Assembly (NCBI RefSeq): GCF_009709575.1
Contig: NZ_WIXO01000001.1
Location: forward strand, 4,652,001-4,716,000
Direction of reading: 5' to 3'
From: Streptomyces taklimakanensis
GTDB taxonomy: Bacteria; Actinomycetota; Actinomycetes; Streptomycetales; Streptomycetaceae
Length of the DNA stretch: 64,000 bases
Shown here: positions 27,501 to 33,951 of the stretch, in pieces
Numbering within the stretch: the stretch's first letter is position 1
Layout: every line of letters begins with the position of its first letter
Notes under the pieces: generated by a model
Databases searched by the model: none
What the model was told of the DNA's origin: nothing
The model's input: the letters and a program-made list of their open reading frames with translations, nothing else
Program-made: the position numbers and the translations under genes

Positions 27501-29476
27501 GACTCGGCCAGCCGGTACAGCGCGACCTCCACGGCGAACAGGGCCGACTGGGTGTTGACCGTGTCGTCGAGGCCCCGGCCGGTGCGGACGACCTCGGCCG
27601 GGGAGACGGGCAGATGTGCCGCGAGGGCATCCGCCACCTCGTCGAACGCCGCTGCGTACGCCGGGAACGCGGCGTGCAACTCCCCGCCCATGCCGATGCG
27701 CTGGGCGCCCTGGCCGGTGAACACGAAACCGACTGCGCCCGGGCGGGCCGTCCCCGTCACCACCGCCGGGTGCGTCCGGCCCGCGGCCAGGGCCCGCGTG
27801 GCGTCGAGCAGAGCACGCGCGTCCGGCGCGAGGACGACGGCACGGTGCCGCAGCGCGGCGCGCGTGGTGGCCAGTGACCAGGCCACGTCCGCCGGCGCGG
27901 GTTCAGCATCGGCGACGAACGCGTGCAGCCGCGCCGCCTGCGCCCGCAGCGCACCGCGATCGGCCCCGGAGACCAGCCAGGGCAGACCGCCGGAGCCGCT
28001 CGGGCCGACCTCGCCGGCACGGCCGGGCGCTGCGGCGTCGCCGGACTCGCAGGCAGGAGAGATGCCTTCGGCACCGGTGGGCGCGGCGGCCGTGTTCGAG
28101 GGCCCGCCGCCGTCGACGCGGGCGCCTGCCCCGTCCGCGCCGCGCACCGGTTCCCCGGTCCGCTCGCCGCCCTCGGGTGACTGGGCCAACACCACGTGGC
28201 AGTTGGTGCCACCCATGCCGAAGGAACTGACGCCCGCCACCAGCGGACGGTCGGGACGCGGCCAGGCGCCGGTGCGGGTCCGTACGGTCAGGCCCAACTC
28301 CTCCAGTGGGATGGCCGGGTGGGGCGTGTCGAAGTTCAGGCTCGGCGGCAGCAGCCGGTGGTGGATGCTCAGCAGCGTCTTGATGAGCCCGGCGATGCCC
28401 GCCGCGCCTTCCAGATGACCGATGTTGGTTTTCACGGAGCCGACGTGCAGCGCGGTGTCCGGGGCGCGTCCCGTCCCGAACTCCCTCCCGAGCGCAGCCG
28501 CCTCGATCGGATCCCCGACGGGTGTGCCGGTGCCGTGCAGCTCCACGTACTGCACTTCGTCCGCGGCCACCGCGGCTCGGGTGCGGGCGGCCCGCAGCAC
28601 CTGGCGCTGGGCCTCCTCGCTGGGCACCGTCAGGCCGGGTGTGGCGCCGTCGTTGTTGACGGCGCTACCGAGGACGACACCGTAGACGCGATCCCCGTCC
28701 GCCACCGCTCTGCTCAGCGGCTTGAGCACGACCACGCCGGCTCCCTCGCCGGGTACGAACCCGTTGGCGCGCGCGTCGAAGACGTAGCTGACGCCATCGG
28801 GGGAGAGGGCACCGAACCGCTCCTCCGTCAGGGTGTGCTCGGCGAGCAGGTTGAGGTTGACCCCGGCGGCCAACGCGGCGGTGGCCTCCCCGCTGCGCAG
28901 GCTCTCGCAGGCCAGGTGTACCGCGACCAGCGACGAGGACTGCGCGGCGTCCACCGTGAGGCTCGGGCCGCGCAGGCCCAGGTGGTAGGAGACCCGGTTG
29001 GCGATGACGCCGCGGTTGACGCCGGTCATGGTGTGCTGGGTGACCGCCTCGGCGCCCCGCTGGTAGAGGAGGCTCGTGTAGTCGTCGCGCAGGGTGCCGA
29101 CGAACACGGCGGTACGGCTGTCCCGCAGCGCGGTGGGGACGATGCCGGCGTCCTCCAGCGCCTCCCAGGCCAGTTCGAGGACGAGGCGCTGCTGCGGGTC
29201 CATGGTCGCCGCCTCCCGCGGCGACACTCCGAAGAAGCCCGCGTCGAAGGCGTCCACGGCGTCCAGGAAACCGCCGCGTCGCACGGCGGCCCGTGCGGGC
29301 GGGGGGAACCGGTCGGCGGGCACCTCCCCGATGGCACTGGAGCCGTCCGTCAGCAACGACCAGAAGGCCGACGGAGTGTCGGCGCCCGGCAGCCGGCAGG
29401 CCAGACCCACCACGGCGATCGGCTCGGTACGGTCGTGGCCTGGCGTGCCGCTCGCCGGAGCTTGCTCACTCGTCAT
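15587..29476 (-). CDS. Type I PKS with KSQ loading module and two extension modules
   Basis: A 4629-aa synthase that starts the chain. Loading module: KSQ (1-430) with Gln179 in place of the active Cys (VDAAQSSS), AT (about 585-918; GHSIGE, HAFH), ACP (about 975-1045; GFTSL). KSQ domains decarboxylate malonyl-ACP to an acetyl starter. Module 1 (1075-2802): KS with Cys1248, malonyl AT, DH with HVIAGTVLLP, KR with LDD and NYAAAN (B-type), ACP with GFDSM. Module 2 (2822-4549): KS with Cys2994, malonyl AT, DH with HAVAGSVLLP, B-type KR, ACP with GFDSL. No ER is present. The last 70 residues are a docking tail ending ELFALVDGLE. Two conjugated double bonds are expected after module 2. ATG 29476 is chosen because a longer frame would run into the aminotransferase; its AAAGGG ribosome site is rather far (12 nt). 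The gene is probably cotranscribed with the aminotransferase 170 nt upstream. Confidence 0.96.
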   Translation of the reverse strand: MTSEQAPASGTPGHDRTEPIAVVGLACRLPGADTPSAFWSLLTDGSSAIGEVPADRFPPPARAAVRRGGFLDAVDAFDAGFFGVSPREAATMDPQQRLVLELAWEALEDAGIVPTALRDSRTAVFVGTLRDDYTSLLYQRGAEAVTQHTMTGVNRGVIANRVSYHLGLRGPSLTVDAAQSSSLVAVHLACESLRSGEATAALAAGVNLNLLAEHTLTEERFGALSPDGVSYVFDARANGFVPGEGAGVVVLKPLSRAVADGDRVYGVVLGSAVNNDGATPGLTVPSEEAQRQVLRAARTRAAVAADEVQYVELHGTGTPVGDPIEAAALGREFGTGRAPDTALHVGSVKTNIGHLEGAAGIAGLIKTLLSIHHRLLPPSLNFDTPHPAIPLEELGLTVRTRTGAWPRPDRPLVAGVSSFGMGGTNCHVVLAQSPEGGERTGEPVRGADGAGARVDGGGPSNTAAAPTGAEGISPACESGDAAAPGRAGEVGPSGSGGLPWLVSGADRGALRAQAARLHAFVADAEPAPADVAWSLATTRAALRHRAVVLAPDARALLDATRALAAGRTHPAVVTGTARPGAVGFVFTGQGAQRIGMGGELHAAFPAYAAAFDEVADALAAHLPVSPAEVVRTGRGLDDTVNTQSALFAVEVALYRLAESFGLRPDLVAGHSIGELAAAHVAGVLDLPDAAALVAARARLMQAAPGGGAMIAVAADEAEVTELLAGRPGLSLAAVNAPQAAVIAGDAEDAAEVAALLSDRGRRVRRLTVSHAFHSPHMDGVLDDFRRAASALTYHTPRIPVVSTLTGAVAGGDDLRTADYWAAQLRGTVRFSDAVRTLHAQGVATLVEVGPDAVLAPLSGQSVEELAAVPLLRRDRPEPTAFVTALATAHVHGAPVDWTGFLHGTGGRRIALPTYAFQRTRHWLDDVDDEPRTAHRTPDGPAGAGAQRPGRVPVRGAADEAAPAAAHGGEFAERLRAMSEADRRRAVADLVAEHVTTVLRYTGDEPVDRHTTFQELGFTSLMTTELGTALADATGLRLPTGLVFDHPTPHRLAAFVEAELLGATDDVPDAAADAYGDEPIAIIGMACRYPGGVASPEDLWQMVSEGVDAVGPFPRDRGWDDDLYDPDPGRPGKSAVRHGGFLAGAGEFDADFFGISPREALAMDPQQRLLLETSWEAVERAGLLPEELRGTRTGVFVGATSLEYGPRMQDAPESVQGHVLTGSTASVMSGRIAYQLGLLGPAVTADTACSSSLVALHLAIRSLRSGETNLALAGGAAVMSSPGMFVEFSRQRGLAADGRCKSFSASADGTGWGEGVGMLLVERLSDARRNGHRVLAVVRGSAVNQDGASNGLTAPSGLAQQRVVRRALADAGLGPADIDVVEAHGTGTTLGDPIEAEALIATYGSDRGGLEPVWLGSLKSNIGHAQAAAGVGGVIKMVEAMRHGVLPRTLHVNEPTPRVDWSAGTVALLTEARQWPATGRPRRAAVSSFGISGTNAHVVLEDGGQGAHDPHDPQDTDGHRTDGEDAGSPKGTRTAGEAPTGASFPTPWVLSARDTTALSAQADRLRRHLGPDADDTAVGWSLAATRTAFEQRAVLLGTGLPERLAALSTLADGDAPDHPGLITGSAAGAGRTAFLFTGQGAQRIGMGRALHAAHPVFAAALDEVCAAFEGLLPVPLSEVLSATADSEVTALLDDTRYTQPALFAVETALFRLLRHHGMTPHLLAGHSIGEVTAAHAAGVLSLADAATLVAARGRLMQAAPPGGAMIAVQATEEEILADLVDRSEPAVAAVNGPRSVVISGDAEATEEVAAAWRERGRRTTRLTVSHAFHSPHMDGVLDEFRAVTAELTYHPPVLPVVSTVTGRLATTDELTSPDYWTGQIRATVRWLDAARELRRQGVTVAVEVGPDAVLAPLARAAADDDAFTAVPLMRAGRPEAESVAEGIARAHTAGAPLDATTFFPGGTPVDLPTYAFHRRTFWLASQSAAGARGFGLDTAGHPLLSAVVDLAEREEAVLTSRVSVAAQPWLADHVIAGTVLLPATAFLELAFAAGDRVGVPHVEDLALESPLPLPATGAVRIQVGVKAPDASGRRAFTVHSAPDGDDTPVRAWTRHASGTLGAQAPADRPVADPASGTPQPVDDVYARLDALGYGYGPAFRNLVSVRDDGADVYAEVRLPEELHEAAGRFGVHPALLDAVLHPLVLAAAPPDDDGAIRLPFAWSGVTVHASGATALRARISRLGADTVSVSLTDPAGAPVADIESLTLRPVAQDRLTTSVAAGSLYRLDWKPAADGPAGPPPAWTEAGEDLARAEPAEVVVLRAAGVPGDRHATAARVLAGLQVFLADERFANSRLAVVTRGAVAALPAEDIVDAAAAAVWGLVRAVRSEHPDRLLLIDVDPADEDGSSGAALRAALAGGEPETAVRAGTALVPRLAPVRPLPDAAPPRLDPDGTVLVTGGTGGLGALFARHLVTRHGVRHLLLAGRRGADAPGAADLARELGELGAEVRLATVDVADRDSLAVLLDSVPDTHPLTAVVHAAGVLDDATVLSLTPERLGTVLGPKADAAWHLHELTAGADLAAFVLFSSVSGLLGTAGQGNYAAANTCLDALACHRHALGLPAVSLAWGLWDTGSGMGAALTDAERARWRRAGLPPLTAEEGLALFDSALTVGDPLLAPVTVRPPETGPAHPLLRDLLPGRTARRTAAHRTGGADGSDWVRQTATLPAEERAEVVLDLVRAKVAAVLGHSGAGAVVPERAFKDIGFDSMASVELRNELGRATGLRLPATLVFDHPAPRAVAEYLLTLVTAEERPAPVAPVRARPADGEPIAIVGMACRYPGGVASPEELWRLVADGVDAVSEFPVNRGWDLAALYDPDPERTGTSYTRHGGFLHDADLFDAAFFGMSPREATATDPQQRLLLETVWEAFESAGIDPAELRGSSTGVFAGAMYDDYAARVSAAAGEFEGFLLAGNLSSVLSGRVAYNYGLQGPAITVDTACSSSLVALHLAANALRGGECDLALAGGVTVMAQPTTFVEFSRQRGLAADGRCKSFSASADGTGWSEGVGVLVLERLSDARRRGHRVLAVVRGSAVNQDGASNGLTAPNGPSQERVIREALADAGLGPADIDAVEAHGTGTTLGDPIEATALLNTYGQERPADGRPLWLGSLKSNIGHAQAAAGVGGVIKMIKAMEHGVLPGSLHLEEPTPHVDWTSGAVELLAGPRAWPGEGGPRRAGVSSFGISGTNAHVIIEQPPAPAPEARTGTGSSSGAVPWVLSARDEDALRAQAARLHAHLNGRPDVEAADVARTLASGRSVMEHGAVVVGGARDDLLDGLDALAQGRPSPRVLRGRAVPPGRTAFLFTGQGSQRPGMGRELYASSPVFARALDEVCDHLDGALEQPLKDVLFATEGSAQAALLDRTDFTQAALFALEVALFRWFEHHGVTPDVVLGHSVGEVAAAHVSGVLDLADAAVLVAARGRLMRAARAGGAMVAVEAGEDEVLRALQARDEDAGTVAVAAVNGPRAVVVSGDAEAVDELVAQWDRQGVRTRRLTVSHAFHSPHMDDVLDAFRAVAKGLTFRPPTIPVVSDTTGDLATDEHLTSPDYWAQHIRRTVRFHDGVRSLRAQGVAHFVELGPDGVLTALTRTALTEEPGVLAPALRRGRPEPETAVAALALLRLQGAAPDWSALLPGARRVELPGYAFQRRRHWLDVPAATAGDAAGLGLGAVDHPLLGASVGRAGRDEALFTGVLSLRTHPWLADHAVAGSVLLPATALLELATRAAGQVGCGRVAELNLAAPLVVPEHGGVQIQVFVGAPDPDGERPLEIHARRGDETWTRHADGTLASGAVAAEGLLVWPPAGATEIALDGAYEALAAHGYAYGPAFRGLRRLWRAGADVFAEVALPEPVREQAARYELHPALLDAALHPLLPGVVQGSAPARLPFAWSDVTVHATGASTLRVRLSLPDDEAGDTTTARLTVADGSGLPVAQVGALALRPLSAEAVRAAGAGHAGLLPLSWSPHPAPDGPVDTAGWTALGAFPAASLSSCADLEAAAGTRPTTLLWEPPATDGATVPERARAHLEAALALLRAFLGDNRFADTRLVVITRGATAVEPGEKVDDLERAGLWGLLRVAQTEHPGRVAVVDVGAGECAEADLHAAVAAAEPQIAMRGGRLLVPRLTQAAGEEPAGAAPRWDDGTVLVTGATGALGGVLARHLVTAHGARRLLLLSRRGEGAPGAAALRAELEGLGAEVTFAACDAADRAALAGVLAAVPAEAPVRAVVHTAGVLDDTVVTDLTPERLHHVLRPKIDAAWNLHELTRDLPLSAFVLYSSVAGLIGNAGQGNYAAANTFLDALAQHRHARGLPAASLAWGLWADTSALSAGLGETDRRRLARIGLRPLSSEEGTTLFDLALAGGRPVVALTGLDLDALRRQGERAAPVLHGLAPRPARRTPPTGGTAGTASSPVAQLAALGRTEREAALLELVRGQVAGVLGHADATTVGAELPFQDIGFDSLSAVELRNQLGQAVGLRLPTTLVFDHPSPLALARHLAELVEQEAGTPGDAVLAELHRVGSAIGALPAGDAARERITDRLRDLLSQVASYSTAPEASGQDDPDDLEDATDEELFALVDGLE

Positions 29477-29645
29477 GACGTTCCGCTGCCCTTTCGTCGC
29501 TGAATTCGGTTTCTCCACCCGGCGGCCGTTGCCCGTTTTCCGGCCGGCCGTGCTCGCGGGGGCCGTACTCCCGGCAGCTGTGCTTCCGACGGACGTTTTG
29601 CGAGAGTCGTTCTCTGACAGCCGTTTCCGGGGCGGCCCGCTCGGT

Positions 29646-31235
29646 TCAGGAAGGAACGGCGAGCCGTTCCGACGCCTGCTCCCGAACGATCTGGCACACA
29701 TCGGTCAGGGCCCGGTCCAGGAGGCCGATCTCCTCGTCGGTGAGCAGGAGGGAGGGTTCGAACCGCAGGGTGTGTACCGCGCTGGCGGTCGGGAAGGTGC
29801 GGATGCCGTGAGCGTGCAGCAGGTGGCCGGCGATGACGTAGCCGAACAAGCCGGAGCGCGCCGCTTCGGCGAGCCGCGCGTCCCGCGCCCGGGACTGGTC
29901 GTGGAACTCGAACCCTTGCATCAGGCCCCGGCCGCGCACCTCCTTGACGACGTCGGGGAACGCCGCACCGATCCGTTGCAGCATCGCGGCGAGGGCCTCC
30001 CCGCGCTCCGTCGCCTGCCGGTAGGCCCGGCCGTCCTCCGCCTCAAGCAGCTCCAGCACCTTCAGGGCGATGTGGCAGGAGAAGCTGTCCTTGGCGAACG
30101 TGGAGCTGTGCACCAGCTCGAACTCCGGCCGGTAGCGGGTCTCGCGCACGAGCATCACGGCGGCCTTGGCGATCCCGCCGCCCAGCGCCTTGGCGAGGGC
30201 GTAATAGTCGCCGCGCAGCCCCAGCGCGGAGCTGGCCAGCAGGGCGCCGGTGCGGCCCATGCCGCTCTGCACCTCGTCGACCACGACCGGGCAGTCCGTG
30301 TCGCGGCCGAACTGCTGGATGTCCTCGGCGAACTTCCGCGACAGCGGCCGGATGCCGCCCTCGCCCTGGATCGGTTCGAGCAGGAACGCGCAGTACGTGG
30401 GGTGGTCGTGCTCGGCCACCTCGACCCGGCCGGCCCGCTGCCGGATCTCGTAGAGGGTGCCGCGCTCCTGCTCCATGACCTCCTTGAGCACGTCGGGACG
30501 GTCCATGGGCACGAACCGCGTCCGCAGGCCGAGCGCGGCGAACGGCGCCCGGTAGCCCTCGTTGTGGGTGAGCTGGACGCTGCCGATCAGCTTGCCGTGG
30601 AAACCGCCTTCCAGGGCGAGCAGCACCGGTGCCCGCCCGGCGACCGCGGTGTTGCGCCGCTCGGCCTCGGCGATCAGCAGCGCGACGCCGTCCTCGTCAC
30701 GGGCCGGACGCGTCACCCCCAGCCGCTCGTAGACGGGTGCGGGCACCGTCGCCGCACCGGAGAGCACCGCCGTCCGCGCCTCCTCGGCACGGGCGGCGAT
30801 GGTGTCCAGAATGCTCGAAAGACGCAGACCCCGGTCCAGCTCGGCGTGTTTGACGGCCGCTTCGACGGCCTCCGCGCCGCTGTTGGCGAACGTCGCGTAG
30901 TAGGGCTCGGAGACACCGAGTTCGCGGTGGATGATCCGGTTCAGCTCGGTGGCCAGCTCGTTGGCGTACGGGTGGGAGGAGAACTGGGCGTGCACGGGCG
31001 AACGGGCGTCGAGTAGTTCCCGGGCCCGGGCGACGATCTCGGGGTGGTTGTGGCCGAGGACCAGGGAACCGTAGCCGCCGGCGAGGTCGAGGACGGGCGT
31101 CAGCGAGCCGTCCGCGGTGCGGCGGTGCAGGACGTTTCCCTCCCCGGAGACGTACTCGACGTCGAGTCCGGCGGTGCCCAGCAGCCGGCGCAGATTCGGT
31201 TCGGCCAGTTCGGGTACTGCGGTTTCCGCATTCAT
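29646..31235 (-). CDS. PLP-dependent class III aminotransferase (polyketide aldehyde transaminase)
   Basis: This protein of about 529 aa has the fold-type I class III layout: NSGAEAVEAAV, EGGFHGK, LEPIQGEGG, VVVDEVQSGMGRTG (Asp binding the pyridine nitrogen) and the PLP lysine Lys349 in ALAKALGGG. In reductive-release polyketide alkaloid pathways such an enzyme converts the released aldehyde to a primary amine, which then cyclises on a ketone. Here it lies immediately upstream of the loading PKS on the same strand. Oddly, about 60-65 extra residues lie between GAEAVE and the FHGK segment compared with ordinary family members. The start could be ATG 31235 (AAGGAG, 4-nt spacing) or ATG 31253 (AGGA). 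Confidence 0.93.
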   Translation of the reverse strand: MNAETAVPELAEPNLRRLLGTAGLDVEYVSGEGNVLHRRTADGSLTPVLDLAGGYGSLVLGHNHPEIVARARELLDARSPVHAQFSSHPYANELATELNRIIHRELGVSEPYYATFANSGAEAVEAAVKHAELDRGLRLSSILDTIAARAEEARTAVLSGAATVPAPVYERLGVTRPARDEDGVALLIAEAERRNTAVAGRAPVLLALEGGFHGKLIGSVQLTHNEGYRAPFAALGLRTRFVPMDRPDVLKEVMEQERGTLYEIRQRAGRVEVAEHDHPTYCAFLLEPIQGEGGIRPLSRKFAEDIQQFGRDTDCPVVVDEVQSGMGRTGALLASSALGLRGDYYALAKALGGGIAKAAVMLVRETRYRPEFELVHSSTFAKDSFSCHIALKVLELLEAEDGRAYRQATERGEALAAMLQRIGAAFPDVVKEVRGRGLMQGFEFHDQSRARDARLAEAARSGLFGYVIAGHLLHAHGIRTFPTASAVHTLRFEPSLLLTDEEIGLLDRALTDVCQIVREQASERLAVPS

Positions 31236-31526
31236 GGCGCTCCTTGTCGTCATGACATCCTGTGCTTGGGGAAACCAGCGGTCAGTCACGGTGAGGTCAT
31301 CGGGAAAGCCGGTCGTCCGATTACCGTGGAATGGATTCCCGCGCGATGACCGGGCGGTGGAGCGCCGCTCTTCGGATGCTTCCGTTGTTCCGGCGGGACG
31401 GCGTGCGGGCATGCGTCGGCGCGGGCCGGCGGCGACGGCCGGCCCGCGCCCGTGACACAGACCGAGGAACCAGGGGTCGGGGGATCGAGAGGGGGAGCCC
31501 GGGAGGGGGCGGGCGGATGCGGTGTT
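31236..31526 (-). promoter_or_regulatory. Aminotransferase promoter region with weak SARP-like repeats
   Basis: This gap should hold the promoter for the aminotransferase and loading PKS. On the minus strand, GGCTTTC and TGGTTTC lie exactly 33 bp apart (three helical turns), with two TGAC-starting heptamers at the 11-bp steps between them. They resemble the clearer heptamers upstream of the thioesterase gene only loosely. No -10 box is clear. Confidence 0.3.
31418..31450 (-). terminator. Hairpin terminator after the large SARP gene
   Basis: A 13-bp perfect stem (31418-31430 with 31438-31450) and a 7-nt loop lie about 77 nt beyond the SARP stop. It separates the regulator from the aminotransferase promoter. 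Confidence 0.7.
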
Positions 31527-33698
31527 CTAGTTACTGGCGGCGGACCGCAGTAACTCCACCAGGTGTTCGGTGGTGACGCGTTCGGGGTGGTCCAGGGTCA
31601 CCGTGGTCGCGTGCTGCCGCCCACCGGCCCACGACGGCCGGCGCAGCAGCAGTTCCGGACCCGCGACGGCGACCACGAACAGCCGGCACAGGCGGGTGGA
31701 GTTGGCGAACTCCTCGATGGCCTCCAGTACCCGGTCCGAGGCCCAGTGCAGGTCCTCCAGGGCCAGGACGACCGGTCTGCGGCGCGCCACCTTCTGGAAG
31801 AAGGTGTGCCAGGCGTGCAGGGTGTCGGTGAGCCGGTCGTCGTCGGTGACACCGTCGGCCGATTCCGGCGCCCCGCCGACCAGCGGCGCGAGCCGGGACA
31901 CCATCGACTCCGCGTCCCGCTCCGACCGGAACAGGGGTCGCACCTTGCGCACCAGGGCGGCCGTGCCGTCCTCGCCGGGGCGGACGCCGCAGTAGGCGGA
32001 CAGCATCTCCGCCTGCGCCCGCAGCGAGTCGTCGTCGGGTGCCGACGGCGTGCGCCCGGTCAGGAACAGCACCGCGTCCGGCTGGTGCGCGGTCCATCTG
32101 CGGAAGTCGTCCAGCAGCCGGCTCTTGCCGCTGCCCGCCTCGCCGAGAACGGTGACCAGGTGCGGCACCGACCGGTGCCAGGTCCGCCGCACCAGACCGC
32201 ACAGCACGTCAAGTTCCCAGGTCTGTCCCGCGTCCTGGCCATCCGACCGGTCGGCGGTGGGCCGCCGGCGCCCCGTCACCTGCCACAGGTGGGGCGCCTC
32301 CTCCAGCTTGCGGTAGGCGATGGTGCCGGCGGTGGCGCGGCACACCTTCTCGTGGACCCAGACCTCGCCGGTGGGCACGGCGGAGAGCAACGCGTGGCAC
32401 TCGTCCAGGGCGGTGCCGACGACCGTCGGCGCGTCGCCGGGGTCACCGTAGCGCAGCAGCACGTCGCCCGTCGTCACGGCGGCGTTCACCGCCAGCCGGG
32501 CGGGTTCCGCACCGATGTCGAGCATCTCGCGGATGGCGAGCGCGGCGAGCACGGCCCGGCTCAGGTCCTCCTCCGCCGGATTGTCGAGGCCGAACAGCGC
32601 CAGCGACACCGACCCGATGGACGCCGTCACCTTGCCGCCGAACCGCTCGATCTGCTCCCGTACCATCAGGCTGGTGCCGTCCAGGAGGTCGTCGAGGTTC
32701 TCCCGGGCGCCGCTGCCCATCGAAGGCGCCAGCCGGGTGCGCACGGACAGGATGCCGACGCTGCGGCGGGTGGGGTCGGTGGGACGCGGTGCCGGAGTGC
32801 GGGCGGGCGCCGGGCGGGGCGGTGTGGCGGGCGCGGTGGTGATCACGCTCCCGTGGACGCTCTCACGGGTCTCCGCCTCGCCGCCGGGTTCGAGCAGCGG
32901 GCTGCCCCGGCCGGGGGAGAGCGACAGGTCCTGGGTGAGGATCGCCTGCTGGAGGTCCTGCAGTTCGCGGGCCGGCTCCAGCCCCAGGTTCTCGACGAGT
33001 TCGGCCCGCACCCGGGTGTAGGCGTTGAGGGCGTCGGCCTGCCGCCCGCACCGGTACAGGGCGAGCATCAGCTGACCGCAGGACCTCTCCCGCAGCGGTT
33101 CGGCCTGCACCATGGTCTCCAGCTCGGGCATGATCTCGTAGTGGCGTCCGCAGGCCAGCTGGGCGTCGAAGTAGTCCTCCATGACGTTGAGCCGCGTCTT
33201 CTCCAGCGCGGCCAGTTCCGGCCAGTCGATGCCGGCCTCCACCAGGTCGGCGAGGGCGGGCCCGCGCCACAGGGCGAGCGCCTCGCGCAGCAGCGCCGCC
33301 GCCTGTTCCGGCGCCCCCTGCGTCCGCTGTTCCCGCCCCTGGGCCACCTGCCGGTGGAAGCGGTGCACGTCCACGTGCTCGGGTGCCACACGCATCATGT
33401 AGCCGGCGGGCTGGGTGAGCAGGGCCGGGCGGGTCTGGGCGTAGGTGTCGGGCAGCGAGGAGGCGGACCGGGGGGACAGGAACCCGCGAATGCCGTACAC
33501 CGCGTTCTGCAGGATCTTGCGTGCCGTCGTGGGCGCCTCGTCGATGCCCCACAGTGCGTTCAGTAACTGACTGACGGGCACCACCCGGTTGGCCTGCAGC
33601 AACAGGAACCCGAGGGTGGCCCGTTGCTTGGTGCCGCGGAGCACCACCGGTTTGTTCTGATCAGTCACTTCCAGCGGACCCAGTATGCGAAATTGCAT
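31527..33698 (-). CDS. Large SARP regulator with cyclase-homology and AAA regions (PimR-like layout)
   Basis: The 723-aa regulator begins MQFRILGPLEV, the winged-helix SARP domain (1-100), followed by a BTAD helical domain (100-245). After a Pro/Ala/Arg linker, residues about 310-455 resemble a class III nucleotide-cyclase homology domain (LDGTSLMV, GGKVTASIGSVSLALFG, TTGDVLLRYGD) without an obvious full catalytic set. Residues from about 500 form an AAA/STAND ATPase: Walker A GEAGSGKS with Lys525 and Walker B PVVLALEDLHW near 646. The chain stops there, so the long C-terminal half found in PimR-type proteins is absent. It should activate the cluster by binding heptamer repeats. ATG 33698 follows a GGGGGA site. 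Two Leu codons are TTA. Confidence 0.93.
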   Translation of the reverse strand: MQFRILGPLEVTDQNKPVVLRGTKQRATLGFLLLQANRVVPVSQLLNALWGIDEAPTTARKILQNAVYGIRGFLSPRSASSLPDTYAQTRPALLTQPAGYMMRVAPEHVDVHRFHRQVAQGREQRTQGAPEQAAALLREALALWRGPALADLVEAGIDWPELAALEKTRLNVMEDYFDAQLACGRHYEIMPELETMVQAEPLRERSCGQLMLALYRCGRQADALNAYTRVRAELVENLGLEPARELQDLQQAILTQDLSLSPGRGSPLLEPGGEAETRESVHGSVITTAPATPPRPAPARTPAPRPTDPTRRSVGILSVRTRLAPSMGSGARENLDDLLDGTSLMVREQIERFGGKVTASIGSVSLALFGLDNPAEEDLSRAVLAALAIREMLDIGAEPARLAVNAAVTTGDVLLRYGDPGDAPTVVGTALDECHALLSAVPTGEVWVHEKVCRATAGTIAYRKLEEAPHLWQVTGRRRPTADRSDGQDAGQTWELDVLCGLVRRTWHRSVPHLVTVLGEAGSGKSRLLDDFRRWTAHQPDAVLFLTGRTPSAPDDDSLRAQAEMLSAYCGVRPGEDGTAALVRKVRPLFRSERDAESMVSRLAPLVGGAPESADGVTDDDRLTDTLHAWHTFFQKVARRRPVVLALEDLHWASDRVLEAIEEFANSTRLCRLFVVAVAGPELLLRRPSWAGGRQHATTVTLDHPERVTTEHLVELLRSAASN
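31551..31553 (-). promoter_or_regulatory. In-frame TTA codon near the end of the large SARP gene
   Basis: The first Leu of the C-terminal VELLRS is TTA on the coding strand. Such codons make a regulator dependent on the bldA tRNA. Confidence 0.85.
33564..33566 (-). promoter_or_regulatory. In-frame TTA codon in the DNA-binding domain of the large SARP gene
   Basis: The Leu after SQ in VPVSQLLNALW is TTA on the coding strand. It lies early in the gene, so bldA dependence would block production of almost all of the protein. Confidence 0.85.
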
Positions 33699-33742
33699 GG
33701 CTTCCCCCTTGGATGCAGCACGGATGTCCACACGGTGGCTCG

Positions 33743-33777
33743 GACCGGGGCCGAGTCGTCGGATGACGGCCCCGGTC
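33743..33777 (-). terminator. Hairpin terminator after the small SARP gene
   Basis: An 11-bp perfect stem (33743-33753 with 33767-33777) lies in the 253-nt gap between the two SARP genes. The same gap must hold the promoter of the large SARP. Confidence 0.6.
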
Positions 33778-33951
33778 ACCAGCGGGAGCTCGGACGCCAT
33801 CGTCCGGCCCCTTGGTCTCGGTGGGTGCAAAGGACGGTCAAAGCCGCTCCACAGGTGGTGGGCCTGTGCCGCTCGCGGCCCCTGGGCGGCCCTGCCGCAC
33901 GGTGTTGCGCGCATGGGCGAGGTCGTGTCGACGACGGGTAGGGTACGGCGG

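Noticed and set aside
18815..27877. A 3020-codon open frame on the plus strand
   Set aside because: It is the antisense shadow of the loading synthase; its translation is Arg/Gly/Gln-rich with no domain, while the minus strand encodes complete PKS domains.
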